NCBI GenBank assembly: GCA_963667315.1
Contig: OY763325.1
Coordinates: forward strand, 62,001-126,000
DNA length: 64,000 bases
Direction of reading: 5' to 3'
DNA from: DAINPP01 sp963667315
GTDB taxonomy: Bacteria; Thermotogota; Thermotogae; MWEM01
The notes below the pieces were generated by a model. That model was not told the origin of the DNA and ran no database searches. It saw only the letters and a program-made list of their open reading frames with translations. The position numbers and the translations under genes are program-made. Below are positions 23,699 to 30,632 of the stretch, one piece after another. Positions within the stretch are counted from its first letter, which is position 1. The number at the start of each line of letters is the position of its first letter.

Positions 23699-23728
23699 AT
23701 AATATAAACCTCAGAATTTTACCATATT

Positions 23729-24577
23729 TTAGTCAAAAAAAATTCTTTCGATGGCATCCTTAACGGCATGATGATTATTATCCGATACGATCATCTTACA
23801 ATAATCCTTGATATCCCGGAGCGCATTATCTGTTGCGACTGGTAATCCTACTTTTTTCATCAATGGAAGATCGTTATAATTATCTCCGATAAACACCGTT
23901 TTTGACGCAGTTGTGCCGTATTCGTTCAAAAGAGGTTCAAGTGCATTCCCTTTTGAAACGTTCGCTCCCAGTATTTCAAGAAACGCACTTCCGTCCGGCA
24001 TGGGGTAGGACACAGATGTAATGGTATTACCGTATCGGTTGTTGATTTTGTCCTGAAAGACTTTAATGTGACCGATATCACCAATCATGGCGTACTGACC
24101 GATCGCTTCAAAGTCATCCAAAAGCGCTGTAAGAGAATCAACAACACTTATTCTGTTCCGATTGTGTTCAAAATAATTCTCGTACATTGTTCCGGTCCAT
24201 GATTTTGTTTCTGTATACATATCTTTGAGGTCTTTGTCTTTTATATCGTTGTATCTGGCAAATAATGTGATGAACAAGTTCATCTGCTTTGCCTCATGAT
24301 AGATTTCTTTTGCTACATCACTTTTTAAGCCAATTTCACATAGAACTCTTCTTGATGGCATTTCCATAACGATTGCTCCATTTTGAAGAGCTATGAGACC
24401 CTCAATTTCCAGTTCTTCTATATATCTGACGGCCGAGGAAAAATTTCTGCCGGTGAAAACCGTGAATTTGATCCCTTTTTCTTTTAGTTTTTTAATCGCT
24501 TCAAGATTTTCAATTGAGATATCTTTATTATCATCCAGAAGTGTCCCATCAAGATCTGTTATAAAAAGTTCAAACAT
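23729..24577 (-). CDS. HAD superfamily Cof-type phosphatase
   Basis: A 282-residue HAD phosphatase with the Cof/IIB cap. Motif I is FITDLDGTLLDD at about 4-15 (both Asp present), motif II is the FTGRNF threonine region near 41, motif III is the Lys in NVSKGNAL near 212, and motif IV is FIGDNYNDLPLM near 232-243. The cap domain lies between about 85 and 190. Such enzymes dephosphorylate sugar phosphates or flavin/PLP-type cofactors; the substrate is unknown. Two ATGs lie close together: GGAG abuts the first (24583) and is six bases from the second (24577), which I chose. RNase P RNA follows 30 bases downstream. Confidence 0.92.
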   Translation of the reverse strand: MFELFITDLDGTLLDDNKDISIENLEAIKKLKEKGIKFTVFTGRNFSSAVRYIEELEIEGLIALQNGAIVMEMPSRRVLCEIGLKSDVAKEIYHEAKQMNLFITLFARYNDIKDKDLKDMYTETKSWTGTMYENYFEHNRNRISVVDSLTALLDDFEAIGQYAMIGDIGHIKVFQDKINNRYGNTITSVSYPMPDGSAFLEILGANVSKGNALEPLLNEYGTTASKTVFIGDNYNDLPLMKKVGLPVATDNALRDIKDYCKMIVSDNNHHAVKDAIERIFFD

Positions 24578-24599
24578 TTTCATCTCCGTAATAATTCAA

Positions 24600-24638
24600 A
24601 CAGACACGGATGTGTTTGTTTTTTCACCCCGTGTCTGT
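24600..24638. terminator. Hairpin between rubrerythrin and HAD gene
   Basis: A 10-bp perfect stem (ACAGACACGG and CCGTGTCTGT) around a T-rich loop. The T-tract after the stem is poor on both strands, so it may be a weak terminator or an RNA-stability structure after rubrerythrin. Confidence 0.5.
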
Positions 24639-24680
24639 ATCAGTTCGATTTTCTAAGAAGTTCAATTCATTGGATATACT

Positions 24681-25184
24681 TTAAAATTCTCTGAATTTTG
24701 CTCCTGGTACACCGCAAACAGGGCATTTTTCAGGTGCAGCTTCTTCTGTTGTGTGACCGCAAACGGGGCAGATAAAAATCTTCTGAGCAGGATAATCTTC
24801 ACCTTTTTCTGCTATTTCCTGAGCTTTTCTGTACATATCTTCATGAATCTTTTCAGCTTCCATTGCGTAATGGCAGCTTCTCTGAGCCTGTTTTTCCTCC
24901 TGGAATTTAGCCACTTCATGGTAAACCGGGTACATTTCTTCCACTTCGTGATTTTCTCCATCTATACACTGCTGGATATTATCCGATGCTGAACCAACAA
25001 GTCCTAAAGCCTTGAGGTGATTCTTTGCGTGAACATATTCCGCATAGGAAATGGCCTTGAAGAGTTTGGCGAGTCCCGTCATTCCTTTAGCTTCAGCCTC
25101 TTCTGCAAAAATTGCATATTTCATATGAGCCTGTGATTCTCCGGCAAATGCATCAAGTAAAAAAGTCTTTGTCATTTCTCTCAT
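24681..25184 (-). CDS. Rubrerythrin
   Basis: A 167-residue rubrerythrin, a cytoplasmic non-haem iron peroxidase typical of anaerobes. The N-terminal ferritin-like domain carries the diiron ligands in FAGESQAHMKY near 13-23, AEYVHAKNHL near 49-58, and MEAEKIHEDMY near 114-124. The C-terminal rubredoxin-like domain has two knuckles, CPVCGHT and CPVCGVPGAKF, near 139 and 154. Both metal centres appear complete. It should reduce hydrogen peroxide using rubredoxin or NADH-linked donors. Start ATG with GGGAGG ahead. Single gene, divergent from the PLP enzyme with overlapping A/T-rich promoters (TATAAT on each strand at 25216-25221 and 25238-25243). Confidence 0.96.
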   Translation of the reverse strand: MREMTKTFLLDAFAGESQAHMKYAIFAEEAEAKGMTGLAKLFKAISYAEYVHAKNHLKALGLVGSASDNIQQCIDGENHEVEEMYPVYHEVAKFQEEKQAQRSCHYAMEAEKIHEDMYRKAQEIAEKGEDYPAQKIFICPVCGHTTEEAAPEKCPVCGVPGAKFREF

Positions 25185-25334
25185 ATCGTTTCCTCCCTGA
25201 TAAGAATTATGCCCAATTATAACATGATAATTTGTGTTATAATTTTCTCAAAGACTTACAATGGGGGAAATTCAAAACTTTCAAATGAATTTTTTTGAAA
25301 GTCTGAATAAAAATAAAAAGACAGAGGTGAAAGA

Positions 25335-26735
25335 ATGGAGAAGAATGTATTGGGTCCAACATTTGAAGAAATGCTTCATCCGGAGAAAATCGATAAAGAG
25401 ATAAGAGCAAAGGCTTTAAAGGCGATGAAAGAAGATCCACTTGATCCTATAAACTTTTTCAATATTACATGGAAAAATAGTGAAAATCAGATCAGATATT
25501 TTGTGGTACCGAAAGAACTAACGGGTGTTGATGCCAATATTGTCGTTCTTTACGGTAAAGATTTCCCCACACAGAGTCATAAAGTGGGGGCAACCTATTC
25601 AATATTGATGGAAAAGGTTTTAAGAAAAGAGGTTGATGTATCAAAAGATAGATTGATTTGGCCTTCCACGGGGAATTATGGTATCGGTGGTGCATGGGTT
25701 GGCTGTCGAATGAATTTTAATTCATTGGTATTACTTCCGGAACTGATGAGTACTGAAAGGTTTGATCTGATACATGAATATGGGGCAGATGTTATTCCGA
25801 CGCCCGGTTGTGAATCAAATGTCAAGGAAATCTACGATAAGGCGAAAGAACTGAAAGAGGAAGATCCTGAGAATGTGAAAGTGCTCAATCAATTTGAGGA
25901 AATGGGAAATTATAGATTTCACTATTACGTTACGGGAAACACATTGGTTGAATTGACTGAAGAGCTTAAGAAAAAAGGTATTGGAAATGGAAAGGCTTCA
26001 GCCGTTGTTTCATCGATGGGATCATCGGGGACGATTGCGTGTGGTGACAGATTAAAGGAGGTTTATCCGAAATGTCTGATCGTCGGATCAGAACCGATTC
26101 AATGTCCAACGCTTATCAGTAACGGATATGGCGGACACGATATTCAGGGAATTGGGGATAAGCATGTCACATGGATACACAATGTCATGAATATGGATGC
26201 CATGGTGGCTGTTGATGATATGGAATCAAAAAAAGGATTGCAGCTTCTAACGGATAAAGTTGGTAAAGACTTCCTGAAAGAACAGGGGATAAAGGAAGAG
26301 GCTGTTGAGATGATGTCAAAAATCTTCGGGATTTCCGGTGTCTGTAATCTTTTCAGTGCCATAAAAGTTGCCAAATATTATGATATGACGGAAGATGATA
26401 CCGTATTTACCATTGCAACAGACAATATCGGACGTTATGGTTCTGTTATGAAAGATCTTGATGCACAATTTGGAAAGATGGATGCCTGTGAGGCAAAAGT
26501 CAGATATGAAATGCTCTTCAAAGGTGTTAAAACTGACTGGCTTCAGGAGGGGACCTATGCCGTCAGAAAGAGATGGCATAATCTGAAGTATTATACATGG
26601 GTGGAACAACAGGGAAAGACAGTAGAAGAACTCAACGAAACGATGAAAGAATCCTTCTGGATCAAACAGAGAGAACAAGTTCAGGAGACCGATAAACTCC
26701 TGCTTGAACACAGAGCAAAACACGCAGCAGAATAA
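25335..26735 (+). CDS. PLP-dependent fold-type II enzyme (cysteate/threonine synthase-like)
   Basis: A 466-residue enzyme of the tryptophan-synthase-beta (fold II) family. The probable Schiff-base lysine is in QSHKVGATYS near 80-85. PSTGNYGIGGAW near 110-121 is the Asn-loop that holds the cofactor or substrate, VVSSMGSSGTIACGDRL near 222-238 is the phosphate-binding glycine loop, and VGSEPIQCPT follows. The group is often annotated only as PLP-dependent beta subunit. It is longer than cysteine synthase (about 305) and has an extra C-terminal domain from about 370. Reaction unknown; amino-acid beta-replacement or lyase chemistry is likely. A true CysK lies at 60.9-61.8 kb. Start ATG with AGAGGTG. 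Confidence 0.85.
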   Translation: MEKNVLGPTFEEMLHPEKIDKEIRAKALKAMKEDPLDPINFFNITWKNSENQIRYFVVPKELTGVDANIVVLYGKDFPTQSHKVGATYSILMEKVLRKEVDVSKDRLIWPSTGNYGIGGAWVGCRMNFNSLVLLPELMSTERFDLIHEYGADVIPTPGCESNVKEIYDKAKELKEEDPENVKVLNQFEEMGNYRFHYYVTGNTLVELTEELKKKGIGNGKASAVVSSMGSSGTIACGDRLKEVYPKCLIVGSEPIQCPTLISNGYGGHDIQGIGDKHVTWIHNVMNMDAMVAVDDMESKKGLQLLTDKVGKDFLKEQGIKEEAVEMMSKIFGISGVCNLFSAIKVAKYYDMTEDDTVFTIATDNIGRYGSVMKDLDAQFGKMDACEAKVRYEMLFKGVKTDWLQEGTYAVRKRWHNLKYYTWVEQQGKTVEELNETMKESFWIKQREQVQETDKLLLEHRAKHAAE

Positions 26736-26785
26736 ATATATTGTGAACGAATCCCGAAAATAAAACAGAGAGAAAAGTGATGGCT

Positions 26786-26992
26786 GATGAATTTTGGGAA
26801 ACCATTAAAGAAGTAAGAGATGGAGAAAGGCAGTAAATTTCTCCCAGGATGAATTTTGGGAAACCATTAAAGAAGTAAGAGATGGAGAAAGGCAGTAAAT
26901 TTCTCCCAGGATGAATTTTGAGAAACCAAAAAGAAGTAAGAGATGGAGAAAGGCAATAAATTTCTCCCAAAATGAATTTTGAGAATCAAAAT
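26786..26992. repeat. 62-bp tandem repeat, three units plus a partial fourth
   Basis: Units start at 26786, 26848, 26910 and 26971 (periods 62, 62 and 61). Units 1 and 2 are nearly identical; unit 3 has a one-base deletion and a few changes; unit 4 keeps only the first 20 or so bases and then becomes the inverted repeat ATGAATTTTGA-GAA-TCAAAATTCAT. Each full unit carries the box AAATTTCTCCC and, in the plus strand, two tiny open frames (M-N-F-G-K-P-L-K-K and M-E-K-G-S-K-F-L-P-G). Before unit 1 an 18-codon frame starts at 26780 (MADEFWETIKEVRDGERQ). Confidence 0.9.
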
Positions 26993-26999
26993 TCATCAG

Positions 27000-27028
27000 T
27001 TGACTTAATCAACATTTTCTGGTAGAAT
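27000..27028 (+). promoter_or_regulatory. Near-consensus promoter inside the gene-free region
   Basis: TTGACT at 27000-27005, 17-base spacer, TAGAAT at 27023-27028. Its quality equals that of the tRNA promoters. The expected start is near 27035, just before a strong hairpin. Confidence 0.65.
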
Positions 27029-27050
27029 ATTTTCAGATATGTAAAACTTA

Positions 27051-27080
27051 TTTCGAGGGCTCTTATGCCCTCGAAATTTT
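27051..27080 (+). terminator. Terminator-like hairpin directly after the 27.0-kb promoter
   Basis: A 10-bp perfect stem (TTTCGAGGGC and its complement, 27051-27060 and 27067-27076) with a six-base loop TCTTAT, followed by TTTT-GTT. GC-rich at the loop end and A/T at the base, as in intrinsic terminators. Confidence 0.7.
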
Positions 27081-27263
27081 GTTATGTTGCAAATGGTTAA
27101 TCAAAGGTATGAAATTCATGTCTTTCGGGATAATTTCAACAATACTGAAACTATCTTCGGAACTACAAATTGGAAAACAAGGAGAATAGGTTTTGATTTC
27201 TCTCGGGCTTGGTTTTGCAAGGCAAAGCGGTAAGTATGAAGAAACGTAATTTATTTCTCCCCG

Positions 27264-27290
27264 GCTTAATTTTACGATGTTAAATTAAGC
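27264..27290. repeat. Inverted repeat following a repeat-like box
   Basis: A 12-bp stem with one mismatch (GCTTAATTTTAC and GTTAAATTAAGC) around loop GAT. It is preceded by ATTTCTCCCCGG, the same kind of box that precedes the unit-4 inverted repeat, although the stem sequence differs. Confidence 0.6.
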
Positions 27291-27307
27291 AAATATATAC
27301 CAGCATT

Positions 27308-27338
27308 TTTAAGGCGGGTGGTTATCTCCCGCCTTAAA
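27308..27338. terminator. GC-rich hairpin upstream of rimP
   Basis: An 11-bp perfect stem (TTTAAGGCGGG and its complement) with a nine-base loop. No T-tract of note follows on the plus strand; A/T flanks could give weak termination on either strand. Confidence 0.55.
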
Positions 27339-27464
27339 TGTTAGCACAATTGAAGGGATAGATGTTTGTTTCTTCTGATTAGATTATTCTTCAATTTTGG
27401 CATTGATCACAATCATGAATTGTATTTTAAAAAATAGATTTGAAAGACGTTCAGGAGGCTTTTT

Positions 27465-27941
27465 ATGAAAAAAAAGATAGGCGTTATCGAAGAAACTACA
27501 AAAGTTGCATTAAAAGAGCTTGGGCTCGAACTTTATGATATAAGTTTTACGGCAAGCCGGAATAGAAAAACGTTGAAGGTATTTATCGATCACCCTGAAA
27601 GAGCGGTTACCGTACAGGATTGTGAAGATGCTTCCAGAAAGATTGGACCAACGATTGATGAAATGGATCTGATTGACGGTTCGTATTTTCTTGAGGTATC
27701 TTCCCCCGGTGTTGAAAGGGAATTGAGGAAAATTGCTGATTTCAAGCGATTTTGCGGATCTTTCGTAAAAATTATTACGAAACTTCCGGTTGAAAAGCGG
27801 ACGGTCTTTATCGGTGAGCTGTTGAAATATGATGAGGATAAAAATGGAGTAAAGATAAAAGTGTTGGAAAGAGATTCTAAAAGGGAATTTGAGATAGACT
27901 ATAAGAACGTGAAAAAAGCACAGTTATATTTGGAGGTTTAA
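27465..27941 (+). CDS. rimP: Ribosome maturation factor RimP
   Basis: A 158-residue RimP, which helps mature the 30S subunit. The N-terminal alpha/beta domain (about 1-80) shows LGLELYDISFTASRNRKTLK, VFIDHPERAVTVQDCEDASR and SYFLEVSSPGVERELR near 69-84, where the SSPG-hydrophobic-x-R signature is invariant. A small SH3-like domain follows to the end. AGGAGG lies seven bases before the ATG. It is one base upstream of nusA, the classical rimP-nusA pair, although infB does not follow here. Confidence 0.96.
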   Translation: MKKKIGVIEETTKVALKELGLELYDISFTASRNRKTLKVFIDHPERAVTVQDCEDASRKIGPTIDEMDLIDGSYFLEVSSPGVERELRKIADFKRFCGSFVKIITKLPVEKRTVFIGELLKYDEDKNGVKIKVLERDSKREFEIDYKNVKKAQLYLEV

Positions 27942-27942
27942 G

Positions 27943-28983
27943 ATGAACATTAATTTAATCGAGGCTTTGGAGCAACTCGAAGAAGAAAAGGGTATAAAAA
28001 AGGATGAGGTTATAGAAGCACTTGAAAGGGCTCTGCAGGTCTCCTATAAAAAGGCATTTAAGGAAGAGGAACATGTTGATATAACGGTTGATAAATTAAC
28101 AGGTGAAATTTCGATATTCAGGAAGTACTTTGTCGTTGAAAAACCTGAAGAAGTTGAAGATGAAACTTATCAGATCGATATAAAATCTGCACGAAGTATT
28201 AAACATAATGCCAAGATTGGTGAAGAGATCAGCCAGAAGATAAATGTTAAAAAGTTTAACAGAATTGCTGCTCAGACTGCGAAGCAGGTTCTGATCCAGA
28301 AACTTCGTGAACTTGAAAAAGACAGCCTTTATAATCAGTACAAGGATATGGCAGACTGTTTGGCCAGTGCTGAAATTATGAGACCGCTTTCAAACGGGTA
28401 TGAGATTCGTGTCGGAAAGGTGGAGACTGTGATCACTAATGACAGACTGATCCCGGGAGAGACATTTGAAAATGGAAAGATGATAAAAGTATATATCGAA
28501 GCTGTTGAAAAGAGTCCAAGAGGCGCATATATGAGGGTTAATAGAACATCGAGGGAGTTTTTGAAGGTTCTGCTCTACAATGAAGTTCCTGAACTTGCAA
28601 ATGGTGTAATGGAGATCGTTGCAATTTCAAGAGAACCGGGTGTAAGAAGCAAAATAGCTCTCAGATCGCTCAATCATCAAGTTGATCCTGTTGGAGCCTG
28701 TATAGGAGAAAATGGTATCAGGATTGGCAATATCGTCAAAGAACTCAACGGTGAAAAGGTGGATGCCTTCGAATGGTCAGAGGATATTGAAACGTTGATC
28801 AGAAACTCACTGGCACCGGCAGAAGTCATTGAAGTGGAGGTCCTGGATGAAGAGAACCATATTTCCAGAATCTGGGTTCCACCGACACAATTATCGCTTG
28901 CAATCGGTAAGGGCGGACAAAATGCAAGGCTGGCTGCAAGATTGACGGGTTGGAAGATTGATATCAAACCAATTCTTGAATGA
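27943..28983 (+). CDS. nusA: Transcription factor NusA
   Basis: A 346-residue NusA, which binds RNA polymerase and modulates pausing and termination. The N-terminal polymerase-binding domain covers about 1-130 (VIEALERALQVSYKKAFKEE), the S1 domain about 135-200 (YEIRVGKVETVITNDRLIPG), and two KH domains from about 205 to the end, with VGACIGENGIRI near 255 and LAIGKGGQNARLAARLTGWK near 320 as the GxxG loops. It lacks the C-terminal acidic repeats of enteric NusA, as in most non-proteobacteria. GGAGGT precedes the ATG by four bases. A strong terminator follows at once, so infB is not co-transcribed. Confidence 0.97.
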   Translation: MNINLIEALEQLEEEKGIKKDEVIEALERALQVSYKKAFKEEEHVDITVDKLTGEISIFRKYFVVEKPEEVEDETYQIDIKSARSIKHNAKIGEEISQKINVKKFNRIAAQTAKQVLIQKLRELEKDSLYNQYKDMADCLASAEIMRPLSNGYEIRVGKVETVITNDRLIPGETFENGKMIKVYIEAVEKSPRGAYMRVNRTSREFLKVLLYNEVPELANGVMEIVAISREPGVRSKIALRSLNHQVDPVGACIGENGIRIGNIVKELNGEKVDAFEWSEDIETLIRNSLAPAEVIEVEVLDEENHISRIWVPPTQLSLAIGKGGQNARLAARLTGWKIDIKPILE

Positions 28984-29002
28984 TGACGCGTTATAAGGTA
29001 AT

Positions 29003-29037
29003 AAAAAAAGGTGGAATTTTAAATTCCACCTTTTTTT
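29003..29037. terminator. Bidirectional terminator between nusA and the secreted protein
   Basis: A7-GGTGGAAT pairs with ATTCCACC-T7 around a five-base A/T loop, a 15-bp stem serving both converging genes. Confidence 0.92.
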
Positions 29038-29038
29038 A

Positions 29039-29404
29039 TTAAAATTCTCTGATCTTCAACTGCTGCCCTTCCCAATATGCCTGAAGCGGGATCTGAAGAT
29101 GCGTATACCATAGTCCGTTGTGTTTGTTTTTCATGAGTATCCTGACAAAACTCAGCCTGTCAATCAATATCTTGACTTCAGTCTTCGGCGGGATGAAAAG
29201 CCATTCTATCTTTTCTACCCCTTCCGACATGGCATCCCACATATTTTCGTTGAATTCATAGGCGTAGTTGCCGTTGTATTTGTAATTGACAGCGGCTTCT
29301 TCGTTTGTAGTGTTGTAAATGCTGACCTGAATAGGTGCAAGTGAAAATGCACTTAAACTAAAGGTAAGCATGATCAAAATCAGTATTATAGATTTTTTGT
29401 TCAT
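29039..29404 (-). CDS. Small secreted protein, unknown
   Basis: A 121-residue exported protein of unknown family. Residues 1-23 are a clear signal peptide (MNKKS, a hydrophobic core, then LSAFS before LAPIQ). The mature part is about 98 residues, beta-rich, with IQVSIYNTTNEEAAVNYKYN, an I-W-L-F-I-P-P-K-T-E-V segment, and several Trp and Tyr residues. No Cys in the mature part. The ATG at 29404 has AAGGAG; the frame from 29425 starts ahead of that site. It is convergent with nusA and divergent from the flagellar operon. An envelope or surface role is likely but not provable from sequence. Confidence 0.75.
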   Translation of the reverse strand: MNKKSIILILIMLTFSLSAFSLAPIQVSIYNTTNEEAAVNYKYNGNYAYEFNENMWDAMSEGVEKIEWLFIPPKTEVKILIDRLSFVRILMKNKHNGLWYTHLQIPLQAYWEGQQLKIREF

Positions 29405-29506
29405 TCCAATCATCTCCTTATACATAATGTGTTTTTTTCGATGTCCCCATTTTAAAACGAGAAGATTATATCATAAGAAAATTGAGAATTTTTAAGACTT
29501 AATGCG

Positions 29507-29515
29507 TGGTATAAT
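29507..29515 (+). promoter_or_regulatory. Extended -10 promoter of the fliQ operon
   Basis: TG-G-TATAAT at 29507-29515, about 58 bases before fliQ; the -35 is weak. The form suggests the main sigma factor, not FliA, starts this class of flagellar genes. Confidence 0.6.
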
Positions 29516-29573
29516 ATTTTGACGGATGATATTTCTGTTGGAAATCTATTTCAAAAAAGATAGAGGGGTTTTT

Positions 29574-29840
29574 ATGACTGTTGAATCAATGCTTGATGTA
29601 GTAAGAGAAGGGATTTACACCATTTTATTGACAGCGGCCCCTGCTTTGATACTGGCTCTTGTAGTTGGATTGATGATTGGGATATTTCAGGCGGTTACAT
29701 CCATCAATGAACAAACCCTTACGATGGTTCCGAAAATATTGGTTGTTATGCTGACATTGGTCTTTCTTGGCGGGTGGATGCTGGAAAATCTGATTGATTA
29801 TTTTGTTCAGATATTTAACTACTATTTCACTTTAATATAA
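29574..29840 (+). CDS. fliQ: Flagellar export protein FliQ
   Basis: An 88-residue protein with two TM helices (about 17-38 and 53-74), the standard FliQ length and layout. Recognisable parts are REGIYTILLTAAPALILALV, MIGIFQAVTSINEQTLTMVP and KILVV. FliQ is part of the FliP-FliQ-FliR export gate in the flagellar basal body. The ATG at 29574 has AGAGGGG; the longer frame from 29526 starts upstream of it. First gene of a long plus-strand flagellar operon. FliP is not adjacent upstream and must lie elsewhere. Confidence 0.96.
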   Translation: MTVESMLDVVREGIYTILLTAAPALILALVVGLMIGIFQAVTSINEQTLTMVPKILVVMLTLVFLGGWMLENLIDYFVQIFNYYFTLI

Positions 29841-29852
29841 GTGGTGAACGGT

Positions 29853-30632
29853 ATGGACCCTTCTCTCCAGAACTGGTTGTTTTTCAGATTTCTTCCATGG
29901 ACAGCAATTCTTGCCCGGTTATCGGGTCTTTTTCTTTCAGCGCCCTTTTTTTCCGGAAGAACTTTTCCAACCACAATAAAAGTTTTTACGATCATGCTGC
30001 TTTCGTTTATAACGCTATCTTATGTACCGGAATACATTCCGATTGATATTTCGGTCGGAGAGATTGTGGCGATAGAATTTGTCAATTTTCTATACGGTGT
30101 GTCTGCCGGTCTTGTAGCAAATATCCTGTTTTACGCATTACTTTTTACAGGGGATATATTTGGATATCAAGTTGGTTTTGCTGCTGCAAATGTTTTCGAT
30201 CCACAGAGTGAAACACAGAGTGTTATTGTTGCGCAGCTTGTCTATTTGTCGGGTCTTTATATCTTTACCATCATTAAGGGGCCGATGCTGCTGCTCACCA
30301 TTTTTATAGAAAGTTTTGATAAAATTCCTGCTGATGTTATGTCATTCAGTCGTGAAACCAGTCTGAATATCTCCCTCATATTGGGAAGTGTATTAGAATT
30401 GGGAATTAAAGTTGGAATTCCTCTGATAGTATTCATGCTTCTTGTCATGTTTGTTCTCGGTATCATGGCGAAATTATTACCTCAGTTGAATGTATTTATC
30501 GTTGGGATACCGTTGAAAATATTGGTGGGGTTTATCATCATCATTGGACTCTTACCCATTCTGGCGGAGACTGTGGTAAGATATACTCAGGAGCTGGGAG
30601 ATTGGATATCTCAAACGATAAGCGGGTTTTAA
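29853..30632 (+). CDS. fliR: Flagellar export protein FliR
   Basis: A membrane protein of about 259 residues with six TM helices, matching FliR: RLSGLFLSAPFFSGRTFPT near 23-41, GFAAANVFDPQSETQSVIVA near 105-124, and the late IMAKLLPQLNVFIVGIPLKI near 203-222. It is the third part of the export gate. The frame opens with GTG at 29841; the ATG at 29853 has GGTGA well spaced and is preferred. It follows fliQ by 12 bases, and its 3' end overlaps flhB by 31 bases. Confidence 0.95.
   Translation: MDPSLQNWLFFRFLPWTAILARLSGLFLSAPFFSGRTFPTTIKVFTIMLLSFITLSYVPEYIPIDISVGEIVAIEFVNFLYGVSAGLVANILFYALLFTGDIFGYQVGFAAANVFDPQSETQSVIVAQLVYLSGLYIFTIIKGPMLLLTIFIESFDKIPADVMSFSRETSLNISLILGSVLELGIKVGIPLIVFMLLVMFVLGIMAKLLPQLNVFIVGIPLKILVGFIIIIGLLPILAETVVRYTQELGDWISQTISGF

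Larger units (their letters stand above)
26736..27464. other. 729-bp gene-free region with repeats, hairpins and a promoter
   Basis: No conventional gene fits here. From left to right it holds a 62-bp tandem repeat, a perfect inverted repeat, a near-consensus promoter, a terminator-like hairpin, two looser sequences related to the repeat (an ATTTCTC-C-GG box followed by an inverted repeat), another GC-rich hairpin and the rimP leader. Frames on the minus strand over the repeat give low-complexity repetitive peptides and are unlikely to be genes. Confidence 0.7.

Noticed and set aside
23430..23702. 90-residue plus-strand frame over RNase P RNA
   Set aside because: It is antisense to a clear RNase P RNA and has no protein-like features.
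23699..23760. A separate promoter for RNase P RNA
   Set aside because: TTGACT and TAAAAT occur on the minus strand but only nine bases apart, and no other pair has usable spacing; I could not support a promoter call.
26786..26992. Possible CRISPR array
   Set aside because: The repeats are directly adjacent without unique spacers, too long and A/T rich with no typical CRISPR palindrome, and no cas genes are near.
26662..26996. Two minus-strand frames over the tandem repeat giving repetitive peptides
   Set aside because: They exist only because the 62-bp repeat lacks stops in these frames; they have no ribosome site and one runs antisense into the end of the PLP-enzyme gene.
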